DNA from: JABMRP01 sp964444795
Lineage (GTDB): Bacteria; Planctomycetota; Planctomycetia; Pirellulales; Thermoguttaceae
Length of the DNA: 63,512 nt
Direction: 5' to 3'
Assembly (NCBI GenBank): GCA_964444795.1
Contig: CAYUIQ010000014.1
Location: forward strand, 1 to 63,512
In this document: positions 1 through 9,154 of the stretch, one piece after another
How the letters are laid out: each line of letters opens with the position of its first letter
Position numbering within the stretch: position 1 is the first letter of the stretch
Notes under the pieces: generated by a model
What the model saw: only the letters and a program-made list of their open reading frames with translations
Database searches by the model: none
What the model was told of the DNA's origin: nothing
Translations under genes and position numbers: made by a program

Positions 1-69
1 GTCTTGAAGCACGATAGTCCGATGCGGGATTTGACACGGCCGGGGGTTCTGGTAGGCTTTTGCTGTAAA

Positions 70-149
70 CCCCGTACGATGGCCCTCCGAGGCCGTCGCT
101 GTCAGGGAAACGCGGGGTTCCGACGGCCTTGGAGGGCCATCGTACGGGG
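70..149. repeat. Imperfect inverted repeat (29-bp arms)
   Basis: Arms at 70-98 and 121-149 are reverse complements with one mismatch in 29 positions, separated by 22 bases. The arms begin with CCCCGTACGATGGCCCTCC. There is no T-run, so a simple terminator is unlikely. It looks like one of the short dispersed palindromes that fill intergenic DNA in this genome. Confidence 0.85.
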
Positions 150-214
150 TTTTCCCGGCTACATCACGCTCTGGCGAGATGGTTGCTAATCAAACCGCTC
201 ATGGGAACCAACCG

Positions 215-2071
215 ATGATACGAAACTCGACGTGCTTTGTCATCACTTGCGGGCTTTTTTCGGCAATGATCGCCGGTGAGGCTGTGGCCGAGAAGCCTCG
301 CGCGACCGTCAACGAAACCGACGAGCGGATCACCATCAACACGCCCCAGCTTCAAGCGGCGGTTCAGAAGAAGGGGTACGTCTCGGGCGTGGCGGCCGGG
401 TCGTTTCTCGACAAGAAGACCGGTTTTCGCGACGCGGGATTCGGCCTGGATATCGTCGATTGGATCATGGAACCGGGTGGCGACCAGCCCGATGCGAAGC
501 CGCTCGAAGGGGAACTCGCCTACGCCTACAACAATCTGGTTCACGGCAAGCGAGCGAAGCGCTCGATCGAAGGTCCCCAGATATGCACCCGGGCCAAGGA
601 GCTTGCGCCGGTGGTGATCCGCGGAGACGACTTCGTGGCCGTGCGGCAGACGTTTCAATACAAGACGGCGGCGCCGGGGAAGAAGACCGGCTCGACCTGG
701 ACCCAGTGGCTGGTCTTTCCCGAGGGCCGGCGGTATTTCATCTCGACCGATCGCATCGACATGGTCAACGACAGCCCGGGCGCGTTTCTCCGCATCGACA
801 TGCCCGGCCACATCAAGCACAAAGAGGGCGACAGCTTCAGCGAGATCTACTTGAGCTACTTCGGCGGGGCGCAGGGCAAGCGGATCGAGTCGGACGCGTT
901 TCTCAAGGACTTTGCACCCGACGAGCAGTTCAACTATCGTCGCAAGAGACATGTGCCGCAACGGTTCATTCGCGCGTATCGGTTGCGAGATCGCGAGACG
1001 GGCGAACCCGGGCCATGGCTGGCGGGCATGACGTTGGCGCCGTCGGTCGTGCATGAGGCCTGGTGTCACCAGCGGGGTTACGTCTGCATGATCGAGGAGT
1101 TCGGCGGTCGCCCGATCAAGGCCGGCGAGTCGTTCAGCGCGGCGTTTATCGTCGGCTACTTCGATTCGATTGAGGAGATGAACGAGGTCTACGACAAGTA
1201 CAAAGGGACCATTGGGTTGACGGTTGACGCCAACGGGTGGAACTGTTGTATCGAGACGAAAGCCGAGGCCCGATTGAGATCGCTCGATCCGTTCTACACG
1301 CGCCACGTCACCGTCGGGCAAATGCCGATCGTCGGTTCGGATAAGGTCCCGCTACGCGCGCTGGAAGAAACGGCCCATCTGGTGCGGCAGATGCTAGCCC
1401 GGCGGCCGGACGTGCTGGAGAAGCTGGGCGAACGGAGTATCTACATTACCGTTATGGCCCACACGGAAATGACGACCGACATGCCCGAGACGAAGCATAT
1501 GAGCCCTTGGTGGGACAAACGGGCTCGCGGGCTGGGCGGCAATCCGGTGAGTTGCGGCGAGGAAAATCTACTGGCTTATCGGGGCGATAAATACCAGGGG
1601 GAGAATATTTTCGTCCATGAATTCGCCCACATCTTGCACGGGGCGATAGGGCAGATCGACGAGACGTTCGACGCGCGGCTCCGCCAACTCCACGCCGAAG
1701 CGAAGGCAACCGGCCGGTTCAGCGGATACGGCATGGGTACCTTCGGCGAATTTTGGGCCGAAGGCGTGCAGTCGTGGTTCCACTGCAACCGAAGCGGCGG
1801 ACTGGCGGTCATTGGTGAAGACGGAAAAGGTTGGACGCAACTCCACACGCGCGAGCAACTCAAGGAGCATCTGCCGGAGTTGGCCGAATTGATCGATAAG
1901 TCGTTTGCCAAGAATCCCTGGCTTTACAAGCCCGTGCCGCAGCGGTTGGAGCAACCGCACCTGAAGGGTTACGACCCGGCCAAGGCGCCCGTGTTTCGCT
2001 GGCCGCCCGGGGTGGAAGAAGCGTTCGACCGCATCGAAGCCGAAAATGCGGCGAAGCGGAAGGGGAAGTGA
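215..2071 (+). CDS. Secreted HExxH metallopeptidase-like protein
   Basis: Predicted 618-residue exported protein of unknown substrate. The start at 215 puts a typical signal peptide (MIRNSTCFVITCGLFSAM, then AEAVAEK-like cleavage context) at the N terminus; an upstream in-frame ATG at 179 would only add a non-signal leader. The first half has no motif I recognise. Around residue 468 there is HEFAH within FVHEFAHILHG, which fits the HExxH zinc site of gluzincin-type metallopeptidases, with acidic residues downstream that could give the third ligand. The gene converges with the large cytochrome gene to its right. A role in extracellular protein or glycoprotein turnover is inference. Confidence 0.75.
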   Translation: MIRNSTCFVITCGLFSAMIAGEAVAEKPRATVNETDERITINTPQLQAAVQKKGYVSGVAAGSFLDKKTGFRDAGFGLDIVDWIMEPGGDQPDAKPLEGELAYAYNNLVHGKRAKRSIEGPQICTRAKELAPVVIRGDDFVAVRQTFQYKTAAPGKKTGSTWTQWLVFPEGRRYFISTDRIDMVNDSPGAFLRIDMPGHIKHKEGDSFSEIYLSYFGGAQGKRIESDAFLKDFAPDEQFNYRRKRHVPQRFIRAYRLRDRETGEPGPWLAGMTLAPSVVHEAWCHQRGYVCMIEEFGGRPIKAGESFSAAFIVGYFDSIEEMNEVYDKYKGTIGLTVDANGWNCCIETKAEARLRSLDPFYTRHVTVGQMPIVGSDKVPLRALEETAHLVRQMLARRPDVLEKLGERSIYITVMAHTEMTTDMPETKHMSPWWDKRARGLGGNPVSCGEENLLAYRGDKYQGENIFVHEFAHILHGAIGQIDETFDARLRQLHAEAKATGRFSGYGMGTFGEFWAEGVQSWFHCNRSGGLAVIGEDGKGWTQLHTREQLKEHLPELAELIDKSFAKNPWLYKPVPQRLEQPHLKGYDPAKAPVFRWPPGVEEAFDRIEAENAAKRKGK

Positions 2072-2140
2072 GGTCGTGCCGGGTGGCAGTCTGTAGTCTG
2101 CGTCGGGACGCACCTGGCATTTCGTGGTGCTACGAGAGGC

Positions 2141-2158
2141 GGTGCGTCCAGACGCACC
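2141..2158. terminator. Short perfect palindrome between convergent genes
   Basis: GGTGCGTC and GACGCACC pair perfectly around a 2-base centre in the 111-base gap between two convergent genes. It could act as a bidirectional transcription stop, but it lacks a U-run and may simply be a dispersed palindrome. Confidence 0.35.
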
Positions 2159-2182
2159 CTACCATGTGGTGATAGACGTGGG

Positions 2183-5100
2183 CTACTTCGTATCGCCAAG
2201 CATGTCCGCTCGCGGGTTGGCCAAAAGCCTCTCGTGCCCTCGCGTCAAAGCACGAAGGATCGCCTGATAGTCGGGATCGGTCTTGTCGGTGAACGTCCGC
2301 GGAAGTCCCTGCTCCGGCTTGCATAACCCCAACCCACCGGCTTCCTTCGACAGCGGCGCGGTGAGCATCTGGCTCCACTCGGGATGCGTCAGGTTGATGC
2401 GATGGTCGGGTCCGATCTGGCCGGTGTACGAGATCCGGCCGTGGCCAAGTTGGAACTGGGTCAGCGCCGTGTCGGACCAGAGCTTGCTGCTGACGGAGAT
2501 CTGGCCGTTGCCGCCCGGATTGTAGTTGTACGTTTGCGGCGTGACGGACCGCCCGTGGCAAGGCATGCAGCGGCGATTGAACACCGGCAGAAACTCCTTC
2601 TGAAACCACCCGTCGGGATCGCCCACGTACCAGCGGTCGCGGCCGCCGACGACCCGACGGTCGGTCACATGGTACGTGCCGTAGTAGGGCACGTTGGCGT
2701 CGATCCAGGTGTAGATCCGGCGGCGGGCTTCCGCCGGAAGCACGCAACCCTCGTGCTCCGTTTCGATGATCTTCCGCAGCCGGCTGACCATGGCCCCGCG
2801 GCTGTTCGGCGCGCTTTCGGCATGGTCGGCCCCGGCGATGGGAATGTAATGCACCAAGCCGCGATCCAGGAGCTGATCGTATGCCATGCTGAAAAAATGG
2901 GTCCGGTCGGCGGAAAGATCGACGGCCGCATCGGGCGACGCCCCGGAATGACACTCGGTGCAGTACTTGTCGAGCACGGGTTGCACAACGCGGTTGAAGT
3001 CGAGGATGCCTTTGTCCGTCCACGGTGGATACCGCGGCACCGAGGCTGCCCGGCGCAGGGCCGCCGCCACCGGCTGCGACGAGAGCAAGGGGGCCGAGTC
3101 GCGCGATTCGTGGCAACCCACGCAACCGACCGTTTCGCCCGGCATGAGCTGCGTGGTCGACCCCATGCGGCGAATGGCGCGGCCTTCGGAGTCGAGCACG
3201 TTGAGCGAGATATCGCGATTGGCCGGCGCGACGAAATGTGCCGATCCGTCGGCTTCCACCGGCACCGTGCCGATAATCCGGCGCACGTACATCGTGCCGC
3301 GACTGATGGTCGTCCAGTGCCCGAACAAGGCCAATCCCCCAATCGTGCCGACGCGAGGAACCTGCTCAATGATCTGAATCGACTTGATCTGCCCGCGACG
3401 GACCGCCGGCGAAAGTCCCTGATACACGTCCTGCAACACGAACGTGCCCGTCAGCGAATCGTCCGGGTCGCGGTTTCGTTGCGTCGGGTCGCGCTGGACG
3501 TATTGGGGATTGGAACTGCCGGTGCTGAGCACGGGCGGACGCGTTTGAGGGCGAAGCGGCAGCGGGTTCCAGCATCCCAAGTTGTCTGGCGCTTCGTGCA
3601 GGCATTTCCGGTTGCCGCGGTCGTCGAGCAAATAGAGGCGGTTCTTCCGGCCGCCGTCGCCACCGAAGGAAACCAAGAAGCGTCGTTCATCCAGCGGATA
3701 AGGATCCTGATAACCCCAGGGGACTGCCGTGTCGCCGACGGCCGGCATTTCCCGCGTAATCCAGCGGAAACCTTCGCCCCGCGGCGCCTCGAACCCCAAC
3801 TTGTTCCAGATCAGCCCGATCATACCGGCGTGGTAGTTGTGATGCGGCCCGAAAACGCAAACCACCTCCGGTCGGCCGGGAATCGCCCGGGCTTCCCAGA
3901 AACCGTTGGGGTCTTCGATCGTATTGCCGAAGAAGAGTTGAAACCGGGTGCCGTCGGGATTCATCGTCCAGGGCGTTTGCCGGGCGAAGACGTTCTTGTC
4001 GACGCCGTAATCCCAACGCGTGAACAACACCCGGCCGTCGTTCATGATCGCCGGTGAATGGTCGCTCAGCGTGTTCCCCGATACGCGGCGGACGTTGCTC
4101 CCGTCACGATCACACACGTAGAGCACGCCCGATGCGCCCTGCTGACATACGACCGTGTTACCGGCCCGCGTCGAGACGAACATGATCTCCCCGTTGGGCA
4201 ACAACAGGGGGCTGATATTGTCGCTATTGCCGTGGGTAATCTGCTTGAGTTCCTGGCCATCGGTGCCGATCTCGTAGATGTGCCAGCCACCTTCGACGCC
4301 TTTTCTTCGCGCGGAAAAGAAGAGCGTCTTCCCGTCGTACGAGGCGTTCATGTCGAAGATGGCCCCGGTCGGATCGTCGTAGATCACTCGCGGCGGCTGT
4401 CGTGGCTGCCGCGGATCGAGCACGCAAATACTCGCCGGGCTGGCACCTCGGGCAATGTACGGCGAGATGGCGTTGACCGCAAATGCCGGGCAGCGAATGA
4501 AGGCGATAGGCGGCAAGCTTCGCGCCTGCTCTTGCCACCAATCGTCAATCGCTCGGGCGGCCGTCAAGACCGGCGCTTCATCATCGACGGTGGCTTTCTC
4601 GACGACCGGCCCCAGGGTATCCAAACTCGCCAGATAGGCGGCACCGGTGGCCGAGGACGGAACACTCGATTCCAAAACTTCGGCCATTCTCAGCCGGGCC
4701 GGGTCGTACATCGGCAGTGGGGCGATATCGAGGTTGAATTGTCGCACGGTCTCCCGCGCGTCGCCGAATCGACATGCGCGAAAATAGAGCTCCTGCAATC
4801 TGGCCGCGTTCGTGTCATCTTCTGGCTTCGGCAGCAGAGCCGCTGCACCGCCCGGCAGCGAGAGCCGCCGCAAGATGGCCGCCACGTAGCCCGCATGCTG
4901 ACTCGCCGGCGGTGCCGAGGGGTCGATTCCGTCGGTGCTCAGGCAATACTCTTCATATCGCCGGACAAGGGACTCGTTCTCGGCTCGATCAATACCGACC
5001 CACGGTTCGTTGCCCGGATAGAAACGTTGCGGTTGCCAATGGGCGGCTCCCGGACGAATCGGGTTCGACGGAGTCAACGGCGGCATGGCAAAGGCGAAGT

Positions 5101-6466
5101 CGTGCGCCCCGTGCATGCTGGTTATCTTCACCAACAGCCGATTCTCACCCGGCTGAAGTCGAAGCGTCGTCATCAGCGCGGCCGGAAACCGCGACGAGCC
5201 GCTCCGCGTCGGGTTATGGGCCGTGCCGACCGATTCGCCGTTGAGCCACGCTTGGACGTTGTCCAAGGCAAAGACGTGCATGGGCAAGGTGATCGCACGA
5301 CGGGCGGTGATGGTTCGATACAGATAGCACGTCTCGTTCTTCATCGGCGGCGGACCCACCGGAAGCGGGTTCACGTAGCCGTCGGTCCACTCGGCGTGTT
5401 GCTCCCATCGTCGCACGACCTCGCCAGCGCCGGCGTAGGTCTTCATCGGCCAAGTGCGAGTCAGGTCGATTGCCGCGGCGCCGGCGGCGAGCACCTGTTT
5501 CTCCGGGGGGAAGACGGTCGTAAACGAGCGGAGATGCAGCCCCTCGGCCTTATCCTTCAGCGGCCCGGCACAATACCAGGTGCCCAGTTGCACGTCGGCA
5601 TTGGTGATGCGCTGCTCGGGGCTACCCGTGCGTCTCTCTCGAACGACGCGGGAAAGCCGGATCAGGTTTTCCCAAACGTCGCCGCCGGTAACCTCGCCCA
5701 AGAGCGACAGTGGATCGAACGGCCGCGGGCCTTTGTCCATTAGGACGCGGACTTGCTCGGGCAGTAGGGCCTGATCGTAGATCACCAGATCGTCGATATG
5801 GCCGTCAAACGGGCCGGCATCGGGCCAATCGGACATACCGATCCGCAGCACGCTGCCGCTGTCTGGCCCGGCCCGCCACGACGTCTCGGTCGTCTGGTCG
5901 GAGCCGTCAATAAAGGTCTGCTTCGTCCCCAGCATTGCATCGTAGACAACGGCCACGTGGTGCCACTTACCGTCGTTGACGCGGATGGCATTCGTGGCGA
6001 GCCATTCCTGACTGCAAGCGACGAACCCGAACTCGCGATCGCCGAAACCTTCTTTGACGAAGAAGATCTTCTCGTTGTTTTCCAACTTGCCGTCGACGTC
6101 GTCCTTGCCCAGCAGGGCCATCTTGGCACCGGTCGTCTTGGCCCAAGCGGCAACGGTAAAACTGTGACCATCGCCGAAGGTCGTCACGCGATGGTCGATG
6201 CGGACCCAGTCGCCCCGGCCGTCCAGTGCCAGCGCCGAAGCCCGGGTCATCGTGCCGTCGCCGACATCCGCTTGCAGCCGGGCATCGCCCACGAGTTTCC
6301 CATCGAGTGCCGATCCGCCAGCGCCGGAGTTGGGTGTGCTCTTGCCTTGGCTCGTTTCGTCGAACGCCCAATGGCCGACGATCTCTGCCCGAAGTGGAGA
6401 TCCGGCCGAGAGGATGACCGATATTCCCGCGGCCAATAAAAGACGGCCTAGCCATCTCGCGTTCAT
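2183..6466 (-). CDS. Secreted LamG / beta-propeller / multihaem cytochrome c protein
   Basis: Predicted 1427-residue exported protein. The start at 6466 follows GAGAGG and gives a clear signal peptide (MNARWLGRLLLAAGIS). Residues about 25-240 look like a concanavalin/LamG domain (WAFDE, DGKWHHVAVVYD, GHIDDLVIYD). A beta-sandwich region follows. A PD40-type propeller resembling the hydrazine synthase alpha subunit fold then appears (TRWDYG, GPHHNYHAGMIG). The C-terminal third has three haem c sites: CVGCH (about 1114), CTECH (about 1169) and CMPCH (about 1300). The architecture is typical of planctomycete surface cytochromes. A role in electron transfer or glycan-linked oxidation is inference. 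Nothing here implies anammox metabolism, since the beta and gamma partners are absent. Confidence 0.85.
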   Translation of the reverse strand: MNARWLGRLLLAAGISVILSAGSPLRAEIVGHWAFDETSQGKSTPNSGAGGSALDGKLVGDARLQADVGDGTMTRASALALDGRGDWVRIDHRVTTFGDGHSFTVAAWAKTTGAKMALLGKDDVDGKLENNEKIFFVKEGFGDREFGFVACSQEWLATNAIRVNDGKWHHVAVVYDAMLGTKQTFIDGSDQTTETSWRAGPDSGSVLRIGMSDWPDAGPFDGHIDDLVIYDQALLPEQVRVLMDKGPRPFDPLSLLGEVTGGDVWENLIRLSRVVRERRTGSPEQRITNADVQLGTWYCAGPLKDKAEGLHLRSFTTVFPPEKQVLAAGAAAIDLTRTWPMKTYAGAGEVVRRWEQHAEWTDGYVNPLPVGPPPMKNETCYLYRTITARRAITLPMHVFALDNVQAWLNGESVGTAHNPTRSGSSRFPAALMTTLRLQPGENRLLVKITSMHGAHDFAFAMPPLTPSNPIRPGAAHWQPQRFYPGNEPWVGIDRAENESLVRRYEEYCLSTDGIDPSAPPASQHAGYVAAILRRLSLPGGAAALLPKPEDDTNAARLQELYFRACRFGDARETVRQFNLDIAPLPMYDPARLRMAEVLESSVPSSATGAAYLASLDTLGPVVEKATVDDEAPVLTAARAIDDWWQEQARSLPPIAFIRCPAFAVNAISPYIARGASPASICVLDPRQPRQPPRVIYDDPTGAIFDMNASYDGKTLFFSARRKGVEGGWHIYEIGTDGQELKQITHGNSDNISPLLLPNGEIMFVSTRAGNTVVCQQGASGVLYVCDRDGSNVRRVSGNTLSDHSPAIMNDGRVLFTRWDYGVDKNVFARQTPWTMNPDGTRFQLFFGNTIEDPNGFWEARAIPGRPEVVCVFGPHHNYHAGMIGLIWNKLGFEAPRGEGFRWITREMPAVGDTAVPWGYQDPYPLDERRFLVSFGGDGGRKNRLYLLDDRGNRKCLHEAPDNLGCWNPLPLRPQTRPPVLSTGSSNPQYVQRDPTQRNRDPDDSLTGTFVLQDVYQGLSPAVRRGQIKSIQIIEQVPRVGTIGGLALFGHWTTISRGTMYVRRIIGTVPVEADGSAHFVAPANRDISLNVLDSEGRAIRRMGSTTQLMPGETVGCVGCHESRDSAPLLSSQPVAAALRRAASVPRYPPWTDKGILDFNRVVQPVLDKYCTECHSGASPDAAVDLSADRTHFFSMAYDQLLDRGLVHYIPIAGADHAESAPNSRGAMVSRLRKIIETEHEGCVLPAEARRRIYTWIDANVPYYGTYHVTDRRVVGGRDRWYVGDPDGWFQKEFLPVFNRRCMPCHGRSVTPQTYNYNPGGNGQISVSSKLWSDTALTQFQLGHGRISYTGQIGPDHRINLTHPEWSQMLTAPLSKEAGGLGLCKPEQGLPRTFTDKTDPDYQAILRALTRGHERLLANPRADMLGDTK

Positions 6467-6491
6467 TGTGAAAACCTCTCTGGGCAAGCGC

Positions 6492-7268
6492 TCATTTCTC
6501 CACCAAATCGTACACCCGCACGTAATCGACCAGAAATCGATCGGGCAGTTTGGCCTTGGCAATATCGCCGCCCCAGTCACCTACTTCGTCGCTGAGCTTG
6601 ATGTACAGGGGGGCCTGGCAGACGCCGCCGGCGCGAGTGCGCCAAGTTTCCTTGCCGTCGACGAAGAAGACATATTCTTTCGGCGTCCAGAGCAGAGCGA
6701 AGGTGTGGAAGCCGTCCATCACGCCGGGGACTTTCACCACCTTGCCCTCGGAGCGGTGATCTCGGCCGTATCCGTCCCAGTGCAGGGTGTGCTGCACGCG
6801 GTCGTCGAGCCAGGGCTTTTCCATGATGTCGATCTCGGTGCCGTCACGGCCTTCGTCGCCGATGCTGCCCACGCCCCGGCCCATCAGCCAGAACGCCGTC
6901 CAATGACCCGGCTGCGATTGAAACTTGGCCCGGGCGACGTAATAGCCGAACGTGTGTTCAAACTTACCCAACGTGCGGACGCAGCCGTCGATATACTTTC
7001 CGTCCTCCGCCAGCGTGCTGATGACCAGATGGCCTTGACCGTCCAGCGAGATCGCCTTGCGCATCCAAAAGGCGTCGCGTCGGCGGCGGTCGGGTGGCAC
7101 GTCCCATTTGGTCTCGTCGAGCTTCCGGCCGTCGAACTCATCGTGCCAGACGAGTTTCCAGGTCTTGCCCGGGGGAGCGGGCGGCAGCGTGTCGTGGGCG
7201 TCTTCCGCCCGCGCGATGCCGAGTATCGAGAGCAAGATGGCCGTGAGCAGAAGGGCTAATCGTGTCAT
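6492..7268 (-). CDS. Glycoside hydrolase family 16 protein
   Basis: Predicted 258-residue secreted endo-acting glycanase. The start at 7268 follows GAGGAG and gives a signal peptide (MTRLALLLTAILLSILGIARA). The GH16 catalytic signature EIDIME is at residues 145-150, with E145 and E150 as the expected nucleophile and acid/base and D147 between them. Supporting blocks are WHDEFDG (about 41-47) and a C-terminal FLVDYVRVY. The family cleaves beta-1,3/1,4-glucans, agar, porphyran or carrageenan; the substrate cannot be read here. Two neighbours, a deacetylase and the LamG cytochrome, are in the same orientation with short gaps (17 and 25 bases), suggesting a polysaccharide-use operon. Confidence 0.93.
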   Translation of the reverse strand: MTRLALLLTAILLSILGIARAEDAHDTLPPAPPGKTWKLVWHDEFDGRKLDETKWDVPPDRRRRDAFWMRKAISLDGQGHLVISTLAEDGKYIDGCVRTLGKFEHTFGYYVARAKFQSQPGHWTAFWLMGRGVGSIGDEGRDGTEIDIMEKPWLDDRVQHTLHWDGYGRDHRSEGKVVKVPGVMDGFHTFALLWTPKEYVFFVDGKETWRTRAGGVCQAPLYIKLSDEVGDWGGDIAKAKLPDRFLVDYVRVYDLVEK

Positions 7269-7285
7269 GGGTGGCTCCTCGTGCG

Positions 7286-8110
7286 TTAAGTGGGCGACGT
7301 TGTACGGGTCGCCGGGGCAACATACTTCTCCAGCGCCCTCGCGGCGGGCAGGATGTCGACCGATTTGATTGCGGCAAGGCGGTCCAGGAGACGCTCCAGG
7401 TACGTTGCCCGGATCGGCCCCCAACCCTCGTCGTCGAGCCCGTGGGTGTTGAAGATGAGCCAGCCCGACTCTTGCGTTAAGAGTTTTTCGATCTCGCGAT
7501 CAACGGCCTGTTCGCAGTTGCCGGGTCCGAAACTGGTGCAAGTTAGTTTCACTTGCCCGCGGCGAGGCCACGGATTGATCGGGCCGCCGCCGGTTCGGAA
7601 AGCCTTAACTTGCGTCGGCAGCCATTTCTCAAGGTCCGGTGTCGACGCATTGTAGGGGAAGTTGAAAACGGCCCGCTTCGGATCGAATCCCTTGAGTTCC
7701 TCGGCAAACACGTCGAGGCACCGGCGGATCAGGTCTTTGGACTGTTCGAAGGTAAGTTGCCGTAGGTTGGCGTGCCGGTAGCCGTGCGGCATGATCTCGT
7801 GGCCCCGGGCCGCCAGATCGTTCCACAGCGCGAAGTCGCCGCGCGGCGAGCCGCCGATATACGCGCCCGGTGCCCGGTAGTCTTTCCGGTGGGCAGTGGC
7901 GACGACGTTCAGACAGGCCGAGAGACCTCGCTTCTGGTAAATCTCGGCCGTTTGTCGAAAGGATTTGGCGAACCCGTCGTCGAAGCTCAGCGTAACGATG
8001 TGCCGTTTCTTGCCGGCGGGGTTTTCGGATGCGGTGGACCGAGCCGGCAGAGCGGCGGTCGCGGTCGCCGCGCCGACGGTCTTGATGAAGTCGCGACGTG
8101 GGTGGCGCAC
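7286..8110 (-). CDS. Tat-exported polysaccharide deacetylase (NodB-like)
   Basis: Predicted 274-residue carbohydrate esterase 4-like enzyme. The GTG start at 8110 is preferred because GAGG lies 8 bases upstream and because it places a twin-arginine signal (HPRRDFIKTVGAATATAALPA) at the very N terminus; an ATG at 8158 would add 16 residues. NodB motif 1 is LSFDDG (D44, D45) and motif 2 is HGYRH, giving the metal triad expected of the family. It precedes the GH16 gene in the same orientation, so joint action on an acetylated glycan is plausible. The substrate is unknown. Confidence 0.88.
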   Translation of the reverse strand: MRHPRRDFIKTVGAATATAALPARSTASENPAGKKRHIVTLSFDDGFAKSFRQTAEIYQKRGLSACLNVVATAHRKDYRAPGAYIGGSPRGDFALWNDLAARGHEIMPHGYRHANLRQLTFEQSKDLIRRCLDVFAEELKGFDPKRAVFNFPYNASTPDLEKWLPTQVKAFRTGGGPINPWPRRGQVKLTCTSFGPGNCEQAVDREIEKLLTQESGWLIFNTHGLDDEGWGPIRATYLERLLDRLAAIKSVDILPAARALEKYVAPATRTTSPT

Positions 8111-9154
8111 GATGGATACCTCGGCAAGAGAGCGACGTTTCCCGTTTGCTTGCGGCAAATGGTCGCCATTCTACCCTACTATGCCGTGCGTCAACAGCCG
8201 TGACGAGTTTAGCCCGTCTTCTCGGGACATCGCGGGGCGAAACGGGCAACGCACGTCGCGGCCCGTTCGGTTGACCAACATGTCGCGCGACCAACGCGGG
8301 TTGAACCCTGTTTCGCGGAGAGAGATAGGGGACGTGAATTTGAGACGCCACATCCGCCGACCCGCAAGATGGCAAGAACGCGAGCCCACCGAACAGAGAA
8401 TTTGCCTTTCTGTCAGAGAATCCGGATAATTCTTCGGGAAAAGTGCGTGGATTTTTCGAGAACTTACCCTAATTCCAGAGGATCGTCTTGTCTTTCTTGT
8501 GCGGTTGACCATGAAGAGAACAACGAGTCTGTCCATTGGTTGGCCGGAAGCCCGTAACACGGACGGTACACACATCGACGGTCCCGCACGGGGGGGCTCT
8601 TTGCCCGGCGACTTATGTCCGCCGCCGATACCGTAAGCCGCGGCCTTGAAAGGGAGGAGGAACCTTACCGAATCGGGCGAGTTCTCGGTCTGGGAGACTT
8701 GGGGGTGGGCCAGTTACTGGCTTGAGAATAGGCAATTCGGGCCGTGCGTTACCCATGCTTGTGGCGTATGATATACTTGCGGTCGCCCAAATTGTGGGGA
8801 TGCCTGATACCCTGTGTGTTCGGCCGTGATCGCCTCATGTTGGCGGTCCTCCCGAGACGACTAATCGAGAGTTCGCCGCTGCCTCAACATTGGTCAGGCG
8901 GTCGTGTTTACACGGATTTCTCCGGTCTTTACTTTCGCGGGAAGAACACCCATATTGGGAAGTACGTAGCTTATGGGCATACGCGTTGCTTGTCGGATGG
9001 CGATGGCGTGAATCGGCATGTGACCGGCACGTATCGTCATCTCGACTGGGATACTTACGGCGGTCAAGGCCACTAGGCCGAGGTACGACACGAGACTCCC
9101 GGTGTAACCGCCCTGGGAGTCTCGTTGCCTTTGTGCTTGGCAAGGGAGAAGATC
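8111..9154. other. Long intergenic region with no clear gene
   Basis: About 1 kb separates the leftward deacetylase gene from the rightward efflux operon. The middle (about 8390-8560) is more AT-rich than its surroundings. A possible rightward frame at 8744-9076 (110 codons) has no recognisable motif and mixed third-position composition, so I do not call it. An AT-rich GTATGATATACT stretch near 8765 could hold a promoter -10 element, but no convincing -35 box is correctly spaced. Confidence 0.5.
9091..9124 (+). promoter_or_regulatory. Hairpin in the leader of the RND efflux operon
   Basis: CGAGACTCCC (9091-9100) pairs perfectly with GGGAGTCTCG (9115-9124) around a 14-base loop, ending 30 bases before the first gene of the operon. 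It is not followed by a T-run. It may be a leader regulatory hairpin or the end of an upstream transcript. Confidence 0.5.

Noticed and set aside
2384..5743. Two long rightward open frames opposite the LamG cytochrome gene
   Set aside because: They are antisense to a strongly supported gene with domains and haem sites, and their translations are Arg/His/Gly-rich without motifs, as expected in GC-rich DNA.
8744..9076. 110-codon rightward gene before the efflux operon
   Set aside because: No ribosome binding site, mixed codon bias and no motif; kept as non-coding.
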